Positions 46,522-55,545 of a DNA stretch of 64,000 nucleotides are shown here, piece after piece. How positions within the stretch are numbered: position 1 is the first letter of the stretch; each line of letters begins with the position of its first letter. The DNA lies in the NCBI RefSeq assembly GCF_003415655.1, contig NZ_QRHC01000002.1:124008-188007 (forward strand), read 5' to 3'. Both the position numbers and the translations under genes were made by a program. The DNA comes from Vibrio maerlii (GTDB lineage Bacteria; Pseudomonadota; Gammaproteobacteria; Enterobacterales; Vibrionaceae). The notes beneath the pieces were generated by a model. The model ran no database searches, was not told the origin of the DNA, and saw only the letters and a list, made by a program, of their open reading frames with translations.

Positions 46522-47541
46522 ATGAAAACTGTAAAACTGACTACACTTGCTCTAGTTATTGGCTTGCTAACGACAGGCACTGCTTTCGCTGCTGATCAAA
46601 CGAATACAATTGAAGTTACACAAGAAAACTTTAGCCATGCAGAAACTGCGCGTAACTATCGTAACTGGAGCAGCAAAGGCGCTAACCAACAGTTTGTAAA
46701 AATGCAGGGTCTGCCTCCTCGTGGAAAAGCGGCGCCAACCGTGCAAATGAATGACGACACACTCTATGGTGTGGCGATTGTTGAGCGCAACAAAGAGGGC
46801 AAGGTCGAGTTCTCCATTCCACAAACCAATAACTACATGGCGGTACAGGTCATAACTGAACGTGGGCACGGCCAGCACTATGTGGTGGAAGATGGTCACT
46901 ACAACTTACCGGTAGAATCTGACTATGCGTTTCTTATCTACCGTTCAGGCACTGAAAAAGGCATCGAGAACGCGGTCGAACAACTAAACCGTGTGAATGC
47001 GGATGATTTTAACTTTGCTTATAACTACCAAGTTCAGCCATACAACTATGAAGAGGTTGAGGCTTGGGTTAAGAAATACACCCAAGAAGTGAATAGCATG
47101 GAGAAGTTCACTTACACCTTCCCACGTACCAAAGATAAGGTGACCGACTTACACCAGTGGAACTTGGAAAATGCCGCAGGTTGGGGTGGCGCAAGCCCTG
47201 AAGCATTCGTTGGTAATGAATATGCAAATAGCCCTAAGATGAAAGCGAATGTTTGTTACACCACCACCTTTGATGACCCTGAGAATAAGTTCTTCACCTC
47301 AATCACCGCCTATGATGGCGATAAATACTTGATGGAAGGTGTTCGTAATATCAGCTCAAATACGTGGGAGAAGAACTCTGATGGAACCATCACCGTATCG
47401 TTCAACTGTGGTGATGATGCAAAGAACAATATCGACACGAAGGGCAACGACTACACGTTTACTTCTCGTCACTACGGTGTGAACCCTAAAGTGATGGAAG
47501 CCGCCGACGACCCTATTATTTCAGCGGTTCAAGCTCAATAG
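46522..47541 (+). CDS. Secreted DUF1254/DUF1214 domain protein (short form)
   Basis: 339 residues with a signal peptide (about 1-23, AFA-AD). The N-terminal VTQENFSHAETARNYRNWSSKG, the middle MNDDTLYGVAIVERNKEG and AAGWGGASPEAF, and the end NSDGTITVSFNCGDDAKNNI align by eye with the short protein at 28113, which is its closest relative here. A hairpin terminator with an unusually large loop (AAAACCTCCAACT / AGTTGGAGGTTTT) follows. No reaction known. Confidence 0.83.
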   Translation: MKTVKLTTLALVIGLLTTGTAFAADQTNTIEVTQENFSHAETARNYRNWSSKGANQQFVKMQGLPPRGKAAPTVQMNDDTLYGVAIVERNKEGKVEFSIPQTNNYMAVQVITERGHGQHYVVEDGHYNLPVESDYAFLIYRSGTEKGIENAVEQLNRVNADDFNFAYNYQVQPYNYEEVEAWVKKYTQEVNSMEKFTYTFPRTKDKVTDLHQWNLENAAGWGGASPEAFVGNEYANSPKMKANVCYTTTFDDPENKFFTSITAYDGDKYLMEGVRNISSNTWEKNSDGTITVSFNCGDDAKNNIDTKGNDYTFTSRHYGVNPKVMEAADDPIISAVQAQ

Positions 47542-47560
47542 AGTCAGTCAATAAATAGAA

Positions 47561-47621
47561 AAACCTCCAACTCCCTGCTTCTTTATTAGTTAAAAGCATT
47601 TTAAAGTTGGAGGTTTTCTTT
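47561..47621 (+). terminator. Terminator after the DUF1254/DUF1214 gene at 46522
   Basis: Arms AAAACCTCCAACT and AGTTGGAGGTTTT are perfect and separated by about 35 bases; a T-run follows. Read from the other strand it also serves the convergent reductase gene. Confidence 0.65.
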
Positions 47622-47624
47622 TAG

Positions 47625-48650
47625 CTAAAATTTGATCGCCACTTTACCAATCGATGCTCCGCTTTCTATTAGCCGATGCGCTTCTTTAAACGTCTCGACA
47701 TCAAAACCTTCCAGTGTTTTAGTAAGGGTACTTTGGATACGACCCGCATCCACCAAGTTCGCAACTTGGAACAAAATATCTTGTTGTTTCTGAATATCAT
47801 GCGTACCAAACAATGAACGGGTAAACATCAACTCCCAAATAAAGCCTACCGATTTTCCTTGTAGTGCAGAGAGATCAATCCCACCTTCAAATTCTACAAT
47901 GGAACTAATCATCCCTTGAGGCGCAATCAACTCAACCATCGATTCCCAGTGACCTTTGGTATCGGCCACATTGAAGATGTAATCCACATGCTCGATTCCT
48001 TGCTCTCTAACCGAGTTGACGAGATCTCTGTGATTGACCACATGATCGGCCCCCATGTCTTTCACCCACTCGATGGTCTCTGGACGAGAGGCAGTGCCTA
48101 TCACAGTCAAATTGGTCAACTGCTTGGCAAGCTGAATCGTTATTGAGCCTACCCCACCAGCCCCGCCAATCACCAATAGGCTTTTCTTTTCATCCGGTTG
48201 AATGCGAAGGCGATCAAACAACGCCTCCCAAGCTGTCAGTGCTCCCAGTGGTAAAACTGCGGCTTCTGCATCAGACAAACTCAGTGGCGCATTAGAAACG
48301 ATTCGATAGTCCACAGTTTGATACTCGGCATTGGAGCCCGCACGGGTGATGTCTCCTGCGTAATAAACTCGATCACCCACTGAAAAACCGTCAACGTCAT
48401 CGCCAAGGCCAACCACCTCACCCACGGCATCAAATCCAATAACCTTGGGTTCATCATGCGGTTTTTCTGCTGCGGTTCTCACTCGTAATTTCGCATCTGC
48501 AGGGTTAATAGAGTTCGCCGCCACCTTTACCAATAAGTCTTTACTCCCTGGTTTAGGTAATGACGTCTCAAATTGAATCAGACTGTTTGGTTCTTCAATA
48601 GGCAATGAATGTGTAAATCCAATGGCTTGCATCGTCGAAGGTAGTGACAT
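47625..48650 (-). CDS. Zinc-independent MDR-family quinone/alkene oxidoreductase
   Basis: 341 residues from ATG 48650, which has GGAG 8 bases upstream; a longer reading from 48671 lacks a site. The MDR fold shows KVAANSINPADAKLR, VIGFDAVGEVV and the coenzyme motif VIGGAGGVGSITIQLAKQL. There is no zinc-binding Cys cluster, so a quinone or alkenal reductase using NAD(P)H is likely. It is not obviously linked to the DUF genes beyond convergence. Confidence 0.87.
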   Translation of the reverse strand: MSLPSTMQAIGFTHSLPIEEPNSLIQFETSLPKPGSKDLLVKVAANSINPADAKLRVRTAAEKPHDEPKVIGFDAVGEVVGLGDDVDGFSVGDRVYYAGDITRAGSNAEYQTVDYRIVSNAPLSLSDAEAAVLPLGALTAWEALFDRLRIQPDEKKSLLVIGGAGGVGSITIQLAKQLTNLTVIGTASRPETIEWVKDMGADHVVNHRDLVNSVREQGIEHVDYIFNVADTKGHWESMVELIAPQGMISSIVEFEGGIDLSALQGKSVGFIWELMFTRSLFGTHDIQKQQDILFQVANLVDAGRIQSTLTKTLEGFDVETFKEAHRLIESGASIGKVAIKF

Positions 48651-48839
48651 GAGGTGCTCTCCGTATCCCAAAGTGGTAAGTGGTGCGCATTAAGCTTAGT
48701 TCACAATCGGCAACCCTCACTCAAAAACATTGTTATGAATTTGACCGTCGCTCAAGCAATCAATGGTTTGCGGCGTTTTTGCTTGAGAGTAAAAAGGCAA
48801 AAACTTACACTGAAAAGAAACTGGTGAGTTAGGTGATAA

Positions 48840-49463
48840 ATGAAGAAAGAAAACAAACACATAGTTCTTATTCACGGTCTATATATGCCAGCATTAATTA
48901 TGCAATATCTTGATAAGCACTTTCGAAAGCGTGGCTTCAAAACCCACAAGTTCGGCTATAACTCTCTTCGTTTTCCCTCCGCCGCTAAGCTATTAAATCG
49001 ATTCGTAAATAGTCGCTTTGATGAACATGATCAGGTTTATTTTTTCGGCCATTCACTCGGTGGGCTGCTCATACGCCACTATTTTCAGACCTATCAACCC
49101 CAATTTTCCGACACTTGCATCATCACGGCAGGCACACCACATAACGGCGCGACTATCGCAAAATTCTTCTCAAGTAATGGTCTAGGTTTCATCTTTGGGT
49201 CGAGCGAAAACATCCTCAATAATGGCTTAGGTGATTATGATATCGACGTCCCAATCGGTGTGATCACCGGTACTTACGATGCGGGTGTTGGACGAGTTAT
49301 GCTTGGAAAAAATCAAGGTGATGGTACCGTGACCATTGAAGATGCCAATCTAAAAGGTGCCACGGATACGTGTTCTCTTAACCTTAATCACACTGCGTTG
49401 GTGTATTCTAAAGAAGTGGTAGAGCTCTCGGCTCGCTTTATTGAGAAAAAATCATTTAATTAA
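48840..49463 (+). CDS. Alpha/beta-hydrolase (lipase/esterase-like)
   Basis: 207 residues with the nucleophile elbow GHSLGG in FFGHSLGGLLIRHYF and an oxyanion HG dipeptide in LIHGLYMP. The catalytic His is probably NHTALVYS. No signal peptide is seen, so it appears cytoplasmic. The substrate is unknown; short lipid esters are typical. Confidence 0.82.
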   Translation: MKKENKHIVLIHGLYMPALIMQYLDKHFRKRGFKTHKFGYNSLRFPSAAKLLNRFVNSRFDEHDQVYFFGHSLGGLLIRHYFQTYQPQFSDTCIITAGTPHNGATIAKFFSSNGLGFIFGSSENILNNGLGDYDIDVPIGVITGTYDAGVGRVMLGKNQGDGTVTIEDANLKGATDTCSLNLNHTALVYSKEVVELSARFIEKKSFN

Positions 49464-49690
49464 ACCTTATCCGAGACCCGACACTTTTCCACCATACTGA
49501 AATGTTCTGTAAGCATATCAGTCATCCACTCTTTTCATTATTTTAATCCCAGACAGTTGAGTATTGTACCTAGACCAACTTGTAGTTTTGTTGGTCATCG
49601 GTAGCAAGAAGAAGAGATAGGAAATCACAATGGGCATGAATGCTCTAATCATTCTGCTTAATTGTGTTTATCTATCATTTTGGGCTTTAA

Positions 49691-50341
49691 ATGAAAATCA
49701 CCAACACCATCTCATCTGGCATTATCATTCTCGCGGTTCTCGGCTTTGCAAACCTTGCTAAGGCTGAAGAAAAAAACGCCTTTGATCCAACAAATATCGA
49801 AACTAAGATCAGCGCCAACTACGACTTCAGCCAAGAACAATTTGGTACTCGAATTGAGGTTGCAACGTCTGCAACCAACAAGCTCTTTGGTAGCTATGCC
49901 GAAGATGGCTCGTGGTCTGCCGGTGGCGGTTATCTAACTGACTACGGCATTATCGATGTTTATATGTCAGGAGACGATGTCAGTACAGGCTACAACATTG
50001 GTACTTATGTCCCTCTCAGCAGTTTTGGTGTTGATACGGGAAAGTGGATGCTGTTCCCGATGGCAGGTCTCAACTACACCCAATATGATGATTCATTAGA
50101 TATGGAGGACTCATACGGTGGTTATGGTGGCCTATTCGCGCTTCGTCCAATTAACGACAAGCTCACCTTCATCAGCTACGGTGGTGGTATGTATGGCACC
50201 AACCATGAATCTTTGTTTGTCGGCGCAGGTGTCGGTTATGTATTAAATGATAGCTTTAATCTGGCAACGCTAGTCAAATACGAAGACACCACAACAGGTG
50301 ATGAAACGAATGTGCTACTGAACGCGACTTATAAGTTTTAA
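49691..50341 (+). CDS. Outer-membrane beta-barrel protein, paralogue of the one at 16285
   Basis: 216 residues with a signal peptide (about 1-25, AKA-EE) and alternating strands ending in LNATYKF. It shares IGTYVPLSSFG, FPMAGLNYTQ and GGYGGLFALRPINDK with the protein at 16285-16968. An inverted repeat GACCAAC-N10-GTTGGTC lies 95 bp upstream. The pore or receptor role is inferred from the barrel pattern only. Confidence 0.73.
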   Translation: MKITNTISSGIIILAVLGFANLAKAEEKNAFDPTNIETKISANYDFSQEQFGTRIEVATSATNKLFGSYAEDGSWSAGGGYLTDYGIIDVYMSGDDVSTGYNIGTYVPLSSFGVDTGKWMLFPMAGLNYTQYDDSLDMEDSYGGYGGLFALRPINDKLTFISYGGGMYGTNHESLFVGAGVGYVLNDSFNLATLVKYEDTTTGDETNVLLNATYKF

Positions 50342-50483
50342 GCTGGGTGCTAAGGCAAGAGAAAATAAGGTTGTCCTTGCCAGTAGAGTCTCGAAGCAAT
50401 AAAGGTTCAAATTGTGATTCAGGCTGGTTCTATCAGCTATTATCAACAGACCTCCCCTTCACAGACATTAGGCACGATCACTA

Positions 50484-51065
50484 ATGAAATACCATCAATT
50501 TTTCATTCTCGCTGGAGCTTTTGTATCTTCATATACCTCGGCATCAAGCTCTCCTTCGTTTGATTGTAGCCAAACAGATCTCAACTCAACTGAGCATATG
50601 ATCTGCAAGGATAAAAGGCTCAGTACTTTAGATAACCAACTATCGGATGTATACAGACAAGCACGGAAGATAAGCAACCAATCAAATACTTCAAAGTTAT
50701 TGAAAGCCGAGCAGATTGGTTGGATAAAAGGTCGAGGTGAGTGCTGGAAAGGAGCATCACAATCAGCATGCATCGAGCAATCTTACCTATATAGAATTGC
50801 CGAGCTTCAAGCTCGCTATGATTTAGTCGCTAGCTTTGATGAGGAACAATTCACGTGTGAAGATGATGATGCAAATCTTATATCGGTGATTCGCTACCAA
50901 ACTCAACCCGCTACCTTGATCGCAAAATATAACGATCAAACGTCATTTATGTACAAAACCGACGATACCTATCAAGGCCGTAACGAATCTATTCGCTATG
51001 TCTCTGAAAATGAAATTATGGTCCGTTGGGGATATAAAAGTGAAAAAGTGTTTTGTGAGAAGTAA
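50484..51065 (+). CDS. LprI/DUF1311 plus MliC-type lysozyme-inhibitor fusion
   Basis: 193 residues with a signal peptide. The first domain (about 25-115) has the DUF1311/LprI pattern FDCSQTDLNSTEHMICKDK with paired Cys and IGWIKGRGECWKG. The second (about 120-193) has FTCEDDDANLISVIRY and NEIMVRWGYKSEKVFCEK, the MliC/PliC pattern. Single-domain versions of each are known; MliC proteins inhibit C-type lysozyme in the periplasm. Their fusion suggests a secreted lysozyme inhibitor, a useful trait in animal-associated bacteria. Confidence 0.78.
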   Translation: MKYHQFFILAGAFVSSYTSASSSPSFDCSQTDLNSTEHMICKDKRLSTLDNQLSDVYRQARKISNQSNTSKLLKAEQIGWIKGRGECWKGASQSACIEQSYLYRIAELQARYDLVASFDEEQFTCEDDDANLISVIRYQTQPATLIAKYNDQTSFMYKTDDTYQGRNESIRYVSENEIMVRWGYKSEKVFCEK

Positions 51066-51147
51066 GTCTCGATGGAAATTCGTGAAGAAAGACTGTCAAT
51101 AAAAATACTAAATGACGCATCCTTGCGCCAGTTAACCCTACTTTCGA

Positions 51148-52332
51148 TTAGTTTCCGAAGCGGTAATGTGCACCAACACCTGCTGAGAAGTCCGATGATG
51201 CATGTGATGTGCTTGTCGCGTAATTCATTGTGCCCGAGACAGACCAAGAATCATTCACTTGGTAAGCACCACCAAGTGCAATTGCTTCAGTTGAACCAGC
51301 AAAACCAACACCTACACCAACAGCGTATTCACCGGCATTTGCTAGCACAGGGCGAGCATTGGTAATAGCGTGCGATGATGCCATTACCTGATCCATACGG
51401 TCGTCAAGTTCAAGCATTTTTTGTCCTTGCTTGTATAGGTCTTGTTCTAGAGAATCAATGCGCCCATCTAGGCGGTCAATGTCTTGAGTGTAAGTCTCGC
51501 GAGCTTGCTCTACTGGCTCTCGGAGTACTGGTGCAGCTTCCTCTACCGTTTCACGCGCTGCATCCAGGCGCTCGTTAACATCAGCAATAGAGCCCTCAGC
51601 AGAGTCGATGCGGTCTTTGTTGTCGTATACTTTGTCGTAAATATTGCGGATGTGATCCTCAGTGTCTGGAATGATACCACCATCAAAATCAGTGTCCGGT
51701 CGTGTAGAATGGCCAATCAGCTCCCCGTCAACATTGCCTACAACCCAATCGTTATTACCAACGCCATCAATTGTAACCATACCATCATCGTTGCGGCGGA
51801 TTTGACCTACAGTGTTGTGGTCTAGGTCTTTCAAGTTGCCATCAGTGTCTACATAGAATGTACCGCCTGAGCCGCCATTTATATTAAGAGCAGTGCCGTG
51901 TTGAGTTTCCACGATGTCTAGGCGATTGCCATTGTTGACTGTAACAACTGTATGGTTATCTGTAAGACCACCCTCAACAGTGCCGTGTGACGGTACAGTT
52001 GGCATCTCAATCTCTGGAGAGCGGTCAGGTGTCCACTCTTTTGATAGGTTGCCGTCATTATCAACGCCAACCACACCAACCACCTGGCCATCAGTGCCGC
52101 GTACAAGGTATCGATCAGAGCCTAGTTTATCGGCATTGATAGAGCCTACAGTTTCGCCAGAGCGATCGTGTGCATCTTCTGGAGAGAAAATAATATCGCC
52201 AGTGCCTAGGTCAACATAGCCAAAATCTGAGCCATTGATTACGATGTTACCGTTAGCATCAACTGTCGCATCTGTTGCCACTGCACTAAATGATACCGCT
52301 GCAATTGCCACTGCTAAAATTGTCTTTTTCAT
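51148..52332 (-). CDS. Small trimeric autotransporter (YadA-anchor) surface protein
   Basis: 394 residues from ATG 52332, which begins with the signal peptide MKKTILAVAIAAVSFSAVA; an upstream reading to 52380 adds 16 residues before it. The C-terminal 70 residues (AVGVGVGFAGSTEAIALGGA and ending GVGAHYRFGN) form the YadA-type membrane anchor. A coiled coil (about 230-310, heptad-like with ERLDAARETVEE and DRLDGRIDSLEQDL) precedes it. The passenger is a set of Asp/Gly-rich beta segments (for example VDxDGNL) without a YadA head. It is probably a short surface adhesin. The operator-like element at 52532 is 200 bp upstream. Confidence 0.82.
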   Translation of the reverse strand: MKKTILAVAIAAVSFSAVATDATVDANGNIVINGSDFGYVDLGTGDIIFSPEDAHDRSGETVGSINADKLGSDRYLVRGTDGQVVGVVGVDNDGNLSKEWTPDRSPEIEMPTVPSHGTVEGGLTDNHTVVTVNNGNRLDIVETQHGTALNINGGSGGTFYVDTDGNLKDLDHNTVGQIRRNDDGMVTIDGVGNNDWVVGNVDGELIGHSTRPDTDFDGGIIPDTEDHIRNIYDKVYDNKDRIDSAEGSIADVNERLDAARETVEEAAPVLREPVEQARETYTQDIDRLDGRIDSLEQDLYKQGQKMLELDDRMDQVMASSHAITNARPVLANAGEYAVGVGVGFAGSTEAIALGGAYQVNDSWSVSGTMNYATSTSHASSDFSAGVGAHYRFGN

Positions 52333-52531
52333 TACGTTACTATTCTTTACTCGTTTCAATTTAAAAATGAGAGAACACACTCTCGGTAAAATTTATTTAA
52401 TGGTTTTAAACGGTGATTGAATTAGAAAATTACTTTTCAAACCAATTAATAGACTGGGTTAAACCAGCGCTCCCGTTCAGTGGCGCTAATATAAACCTGA
52501 AGAGTAAAGGCAAGTAGCGGGCAAGGGTTAT

Positions 52532-52560
52532 GCTCTACATAAACAGCAGTTATGTAGAAT
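52532..52560. promoter_or_regulatory. LysR-type palindrome, copy 2 of the 62836 element
   Basis: The 29 bases match 24 of the 29 in the element at 62836-62864: TCTACATAA (52534-52542) and TTATGTAGA (52550-52558) are the shared arms. The core ATAA-N7-TTAT at 52539-52553 has the T-N11-A spacing of LysR-type sites. It sits 200 bp from the autotransporter start and 365 bp from the barrel start. Confidence 0.65.
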
Positions 52561-52802
52561 AGGGGCAATTAATTAAATCCAATAAAATCATACAATTAAT
52601 ATCAGCAGATATATTCCACCCTATGCTAACAATTAGCTAAGATATTTAATCAATATCCAGAAATGGATAATTAATACATAGTTCAAATGGAATTAGAGCT
52701 ATTCCATTTAAACTTAATCAGTCACAAACCAACATTAAATAATGAGCAAGTGACTGATAAATAAGGGTTACCGTTTTATTTTTAACCCTTTGATATCTCA
52801 CT

Positions 52803-52892
52803 AAGTCGAAATACGACTTTTCACAACCCGAGTAAAGGTGTTAATCCAAGTCGAATTGTTATTGATAATCAGCACCACAACGAAATTCGACT
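52803..52892. promoter_or_regulatory. Cluster of AGTCGAA half sites upstream of the barrel at 52925
   Basis: Inverted repeats AAGTCG-N5-CGACTT (52803-52819) and AGTCGAATT (52849-52857) with AATTCGACT (52884-52892) are perfect. Their repeated half-site points to a regulator binding just upstream of the barrel gene. Confidence 0.45.
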
Positions 52893-52924
52893 CAAACCAA
52901 TGAATTGGTGATTAAGGATATAAC

Positions 52925-53782
52925 ATGACTAACTACAAACACTCTCTTATCGCGCTAGGTGTTATTTCAGCACTCGCTCTATCTCATACAGCGACAGCAG
53001 CAGAAAATGATGTGCACGATGCCGACCCTCGTAACACAGCTTGGCGTGGGGGTATTGCTTCTGACGACAATGGTGAGATCAAACTGGTTGCGGGAGGTGG
53101 ATTCAACAACCTGTACGGTGGAGAAGGTGTTGATACGCAGACCATCATGATTGGTGAATACTTTACACAATCAGAAGACTTCCGTTTTCGCTTAGCGAAC
53201 TTCGACTCTCGCTTTGGTGGTGTCTATATCGATACTTACCTGACAGATACCACTGACATGTACACAGCGGGCTACATGCTTCCTCTAACCGCAACCAATG
53301 GAAAGACGATGTTTTTCCCGTCGGTTAACTACTCATATGTGGATTTTGACACCGACCAAATCGCTCAAAATATTCGAGGAACAGAAGTACCGAACTCAAT
53401 GAGCGGTTACTCAACAGGCTCGGGGAACACTGCACTGAACAGTGCTTTAATGGGCATCAACAGCGGTTCAGTAAAAGATGTGCTTGGCGGGGATGATGCC
53501 CACATGGCTTCGGTTAACTTATACGGCCTTCAACCATGGAACGATACGTTCTACACCGTATTTCAAGCCTTTGGTGGTTCAAGCTATGGTGGCGTAGAGA
53601 TGGAAATGGTGGATTTGATGCTCTTACAAGGTACACGAACTGAAGTTGGTGGCGCGATTTTCAACATCTATCTAGAAGCGAAATACACCAACATCAAAGT
53701 CAACGACATTAACCTTCCAAACAAAGATTACTTAAGAGGTGAAGAGACTAAAGTTTCGATCGGTTTCGACTGGCGTTTCTAA
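52925..53782 (+). CDS. Outer-membrane beta-barrel protein followed by its LysR gene
   Basis: 285 residues with a signal peptide (about 1-26, ATA-AE) and a C-terminal strand ending in IGFDWRF. Its strands include AGYMLPLTATNG, FFPSVNYSYVDF and MASVNLYGLQPWNDTFY, which recall the layout of the other barrels here, though similarity is weaker. A LysR gene follows 87 bp downstream in the same direction. No family name known to me. Confidence 0.73.
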   Translation: MTNYKHSLIALGVISALALSHTATAAENDVHDADPRNTAWRGGIASDDNGEIKLVAGGGFNNLYGGEGVDTQTIMIGEYFTQSEDFRFRLANFDSRFGGVYIDTYLTDTTDMYTAGYMLPLTATNGKTMFFPSVNYSYVDFDTDQIAQNIRGTEVPNSMSGYSTGSGNTALNSALMGINSGSVKDVLGGDDAHMASVNLYGLQPWNDTFYTVFQAFGGSSYGGVEMEMVDLMLLQGTRTEVGGAIFNIYLEAKYTNIKVNDINLPNKDYLRGEETKVSIGFDWRF

Positions 53783-53869
53783 CCAAACTCATCCAAATGA
53801 CACCAGAATGGACTCTGGTCTCATAACGCTTATTCCAATCTTACACTCTCCTTCTCCTAAAATAAGACC

Positions 53870-54790
53870 ATGATGATTGATAATATTGACCTCAAGGCAA
53901 TGAGAATGCTCATTGACCTCAATGAAACGCGCAACACTTATGTGACAGCGGAACGACTGGACCTATCACAGTCGGCAGTCGCTCGCATGCTGAGTAAATG
54001 TCGCACCACTCTCAACGACCCTATTTTTGTTCGCACATCTAGGAAGCTTCAACCAACCAGTTTTGCGGAACACTTATTGTCGCGTCTACCTCACATCATT
54101 GATGAGATTGATGATGCGGTTAGCGTTAACCAGAAATTCGACCCAGCTCAACTGAGAGGCAAGATTCAGATCTGTATTAACCGTCCTATTCAATCTCGAT
54201 TTGGTGCCGACCTATTTACTCGATTATCCACAGCAGCACCTAATGCGACTTGGTATTTGAAGAGTTGGGAGTCGACGGCTGTCGAACAGATCTTAGATGG
54301 ACGAGTGTTGATGGGGGTCAATTACTACAGTGATCATTTCCCAAAATCGATTACTCAGAAATTAGTCGCGAAAGACCAATTTGTGATGCTGGCTTCTGAG
54401 AATCACCCTCTGGCTCAGCTAGACAACATTTCTCATGAAGCTGCAATAGAGTATGGATTTACCTCATTAACGTTGCCAGGCTGGGATGAAAAAAACACGC
54501 ACCTCAACCGGGTCTTCAGCAGCTCCGATCGATCCCCTCAAATTCGCTTGCAAACAGACAGTTTGAACTTGGCCATGCAAGTCGCGCGAAGCAGTAACAT
54601 GTTATTGCCAGCCTCTTCAAAGATGAATACGGGTTACACAGGGCTGGTGCCATTAAGAATTGACTTTACTGATACACCGATTCCGAGTGCTAACGTGGTG
54701 AGCAGTGTGGCTCATAAGAATGCTAATAAGCCCATTGTTAATTGGCTCAACGAACTGTTAGCAGACTTAGTCAAAGATAAAAACCTATGA
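53870..54790 (+). CDS. LysR-family regulator overlapping a kinase-like gene
   Basis: 306 residues. The helix-turn-helix is TAERLDLSQSAVARMLSKCR. It follows the barrel gene and its stop overlaps the ATG of the next gene by 4 bases, so the two are translated together. It may control the barrel and autotransporter upstream. Effector unknown. Confidence 0.85.
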   Translation: MMIDNIDLKAMRMLIDLNETRNTYVTAERLDLSQSAVARMLSKCRTTLNDPIFVRTSRKLQPTSFAEHLLSRLPHIIDEIDDAVSVNQKFDPAQLRGKIQICINRPIQSRFGADLFTRLSTAAPNATWYLKSWESTAVEQILDGRVLMGVNYYSDHFPKSITQKLVAKDQFVMLASENHPLAQLDNISHEAAIEYGFTSLTLPGWDEKNTHLNRVFSSSDRSPQIRLQTDSLNLAMQVARSSNMLLPASSKMNTGYTGLVPLRIDFTDTPIPSANVVSSVAHKNANKPIVNWLNELLADLVKDKNL

Positions 54791-55545
54791 ATGTTTCGAG
54801 CAAACTGGGATCTGTATACTCGGCGAGACTTGGTGATAAGAAAGTCTGGGTTAAAAGATGTGGTGAAGATAAAAGAACACGCCTCAACCAAACCATCCAG
54901 TGGGTATCTAACAAGTTTGTTTTTTTAAAGCACTGGCAATTAAGTTCTGCTTTATGCCCAGTAACACGCTTTAAACATGAGCTTAAACACCATCAGTACT
55001 TTCAGTCGCTAGGCTTACCTGTACCAAAAATTCTCTATCATACTGAGCACTACTTTATCACCGAAGACAAAGGCGTGAGGATAGATAAATGTAACCAAGC
55101 ACCCAACTCGACTCAACTGGCGCTTGCGTTTGACGCTTTAACTCAATTTCACCAAGCGGGTGTGGTACATGGAAGACCTAACATGAGAGATATCGTGTAC
55201 CACCCATCATCAGGGATTCACCTATTAGACCTCGAAGAAGCAAAAGTGAGTAAGTGCCCTAAATTGGTGGCTCGTGATGTATTTCTTTTTCTACTCGACT
55301 CATACCGTCTGTTCGGCGTATCTCAGTCAACGAGAATGCGTCTACTCTTACGTTGGCTGCACGCGACTGGTAAGCACTCAGCAAAATACCTAAATTTCAT
55401 ATTGGGGCTGCTAAGGCTAGGGCTTTGGATTCCATTAGCCGTGCTAAAATTTCGCGACAATCGACTGTCTAGTCAAATCCTGCTGACTTTTCGACTTCTC
55501 AAAAAAACCAAAGCGCACTATCTCAAAAAACAGAAACATGCCTAA
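54787..55545 (+). CDS. Kinase-fold protein with HGRP motif
   Basis: 252 residues with protein-kinase-like landmarks: a Lys in KVWVKRC, a Glu helix with FKHELKHHQYF, HQAGVVHGRPNMRDIVYHP in place of the usual HxD loop, and a LLDLEEAK metal-binding block. The HGRP-type catalytic loop is, from memory, a variant seen in a lipopolysaccharide-kinase/Bud32-like subgroup. It therefore may phosphorylate a lipid or sugar, or be a pseudokinase. It overlaps the LysR gene upstream by 4 bases and touches the convergent LysR gene at the other end. Confidence 0.7.
   Translation: MNVSSKLGSVYSARLGDKKVWVKRCGEDKRTRLNQTIQWVSNKFVFLKHWQLSSALCPVTRFKHELKHHQYFQSLGLPVPKILYHTEHYFITEDKGVRIDKCNQAPNSTQLALAFDALTQFHQAGVVHGRPNMRDIVYHPSSGIHLLDLEEAKVSKCPKLVARDVFLFLLDSYRLFGVSQSTRMRLLLRWLHATGKHSAKYLNFILGLLRLGLWIPLAVLKFRDNRLSSQILLTFRLLKKTKAHYLKKQKHA

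Larger units (their letters stand above)
52333..52924. other. 592-bp gene-free divergent region with repeated operator-like elements
   Basis: Lies between the trimeric autotransporter and the barrel at 52925. It holds an LTTR-like palindrome at 52532-52560, and near the barrel start a set of AGTCGAA-type half sites: AAGTCG-N5-CGACTT (52803-52819) and AGTCGAATT ... AATTCGACT (52849-52857, 52884-52892). Otherwise AT-rich. I see no reading frame of note. Confidence 0.6.
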
